Origin: Mixta intestinalis
GTDB taxonomy: Bacteria > Pseudomonadota > Gammaproteobacteria > Enterobacterales > Enterobacteriaceae
Length of the DNA: 64,000 nucleotides
Assembly (NCBI RefSeq): GCF_009914055.1
Contig: NZ_CP028271.1
Location: 310,001 to 374,000, forward strand
Direction of reading: 5' to 3'
In this document: positions 63,093-64,000 of the stretch, piece by piece
Position numbering within the stretch: position 1 is the stretch's first letter
Layout of the letters: the number at the start of each line of letters is the position of its first letter
Translations under genes and position numbers: made by a program
Notes under the pieces: model-generated
The model's database searches: none
Seen by the model: the letters and a program-made list of their open reading frames with translations, nothing else
Told to the model about the DNA's origin: nothing

Positions 63093-64000
63093 TTAGTGTT
63101 TCACTAACAGCTTACGCATAAAGGGTGATGTAAAGATTTTATGCGGATCGTTTTTGTCAAAGATGTCGATAGTTTTGTTCCAGTCCGGATAGCAGGAAGG
63201 AACGACGCTGGTCAACATTTTTTCACTGGTCCATGCACCTTTTTCACCGTAGCCCCAGCCTTTACTCCACTCAACACGTACGGTTGAATCCGGCGTGTTG
63301 TAGTGGCTAAACACCCACTCTTCCATTTCCACGTAAAACTGCAATGCGTCCGGCGTATCGGGCATGGTCAGGTTATCGATCCAGATAGCCACATCCCATT
63401 CCGGATGGCCTTCAACCGGGCGAGCGGCGGAAAGCGCAGGCGCAACGGCACCGGGCACCACTGAATCCTGCGGTTTATCAATCCCGGTAACCCTGATTTC
63501 AATGGCGCAGCTCATCGGGTAAGAGTTACGGGCTTTGTACACATCCACCATTTTCAGGTACTGCTGAATAAAGTCATGGATGGCGCGCTGTGCTTTGTCA
63601 CGGCGGGTGATAATTGCATAGCCGTTAGCGGTAACGCGCAGCGTGTCAGGACGAACATAAAGCAGCAGGTTTTTACTCCAGCCCCAGATATCGCTGGTCA
63701 GCGTTTCGCGCAGGCCCAGTTGTACCAGACTCATTTCTGTCTGGCCCAGTAACGGCGTCAGATCTGGCTTGTTGTTAGCAATAGCCTTAACCAGGCTGGA
63801 GATCTGAATGGGTGCCTGATCGGAGAATGTATAGTTAAAAGGCGCGTTAACCTGTTTAACGTTGCGTGGACGCTTTGGTGATATCGTCCAGGTTTTCAGC
63901 CACGGATATTCAGTAAACGGGAACCAGATGGCCTCAGCGCGCCCACAGGCATTCAGATAATGCTCCATGGTACGCATGCCAGGTTTGGTTTCGGCAGCGA
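63093..64000 (-). CDS. FAD-dependent oxidase with cholesterol-oxidase-type substrate domain (partial)
   Basis: The last ~302 codons of a minus-strand gene; the frame stays open to the window edge, so the ATG at 63977 is not the true start. The visible part resembles the substrate-binding and C-terminal region of vanillyl-alcohol-oxidase-fold cholesterol-oxidase-like flavoproteins (YPWLKTWTISPKRP, SCAIEIRVTGIDKP, HPEWDVAIWIDNLTMP, WSKGWGYGEKGAWT). The FAD-binding N-terminal half lies outside. The real substrate in enterobacteria is unknown and need not be a sterol. Confidence 0.75.
   Translation of the reverse strand, partial: AAETKPGMRTMEHYLNACGRAEAIWFPFTEYPWLKTWTISPKRPRNVKQVNAPFNYTFSDQAPIQISSLVKAIANNKPDLTPLLGQTEMSLVQLGLRETLTSDIWGWSKNLLLYVRPDTLRVTANGYAIITRRDKAQRAIHDFIQQYLKMVDVYKARNSYPMSCAIEIRVTGIDKPQDSVVPGAVAPALSAARPVEGHPEWDVAIWIDNLTMPDTPDALQFYVEMEEWVFSHYNTPDSTVRVEWSKGWGYGEKGAWTSEKMLTSVVPSCYPDWNKTIDIFDKNDPHKIFTSPFMRKLLVKH

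Noticed and set aside
1..64000. CRISPR arrays, tRNA or rRNA genes, insertion sequences, attachment sites
   Set aside because: No spaced direct repeats of CRISPR type, no cloverleaf or rRNA sequence, no transposase or integrase frame was seen on either strand.

Overview
The window is chromosomal DNA from a member of the Enterobacterales, most likely an Erwiniaceae-type genome (Pantoea/Erwinia/Mixta-like). The basis is close similarity to Escherichia coli proteins recalled from memory (YciT, YbiU, FsaA, YbiY, YbiW, DbpA, YeaR, NorVWR), a Yersinia-like urease operon, and GC-rich coding DNA interrupted by AT-rich islands. I cannot fix the species. No tRNA, rRNA, CRISPR array, transposase or phage integrase was seen.

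Layout. 0-5.7 kb: end of an M20 peptidase, then a two-gene pyruvate:ferredoxin oxidoreductase / GltD-like flavoprotein operon on the minus strand. 6.5-13.2 kb: a ybi-type cluster (yciT, ybiU, fsaA, and divergent ybiY-ybiW for a glycyl-radical enzyme and its activase), with a good FNR box between fsaA and ybiY. fsaA has an early amber stop. 13.3-17.2 kb: a CorA-like channel, a RidA-like protein, and an AT-rich island with one DUF3289 and two DUF943 genes. 17.4-19.5 kb: dbpA, and a yeaR-like gene behind a consensus sigma54 promoter with three NorR-type sites. 19.5-29.2 kb: iron uptake, with two TonB-dependent receptors, two binding proteins and one ABC transporter, partly under Fur-like boxes. 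29.3-37.7 kb: a type VI secretion Rhs/PAAR effector with its DUF1795 chaperone and immunity gene, followed by two displaced Rhs C-terminal toxin/immunity modules and Rhs scraps.

37.8-41.9 kb: a LysR regulator divergent from a small gene and an NmrA-like gene, then an SDR gene next to an XRE/MmyB-type regulator. 41.9-47.1 kb: norV-norW-tehB on the minus strand and norR divergent, with a sigma54 promoter and three NorR sites. 47.5-55.0 kb: urease ureABCEFGD, a urea channel and a nickel permease, a complete set for taking up urea and nickel and assembling urease. 55.2-56.5 kb: a two-gene HAM1-like/SIR2 operon resembling the sensor-effector part of the Kongming antiphage system. 56.7-60.5 kb: one long gene fusing a glycoside hydrolase, a glycosyltransferase and a FAD-dependent mutase-like domain. 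61.3-64 kb: a DUF1471 peptide, a pirin, a microcin-like precursor and the end of a cholesterol-oxidase-type flavoprotein.

The strongest new points are: (i) an apparent NorR/sigma54 regulon joining two genes with the same DUF1971/TehB-like domain; (ii) the HAM1-SIR2 pair, whose HAM1 member has lost the usual catalytic Asp; (iii) an orphan class II microcin-like precursor; (iv) the three-domain sugar enzyme with a strong internal ribosome site; (v) the amber-truncated fsaA.
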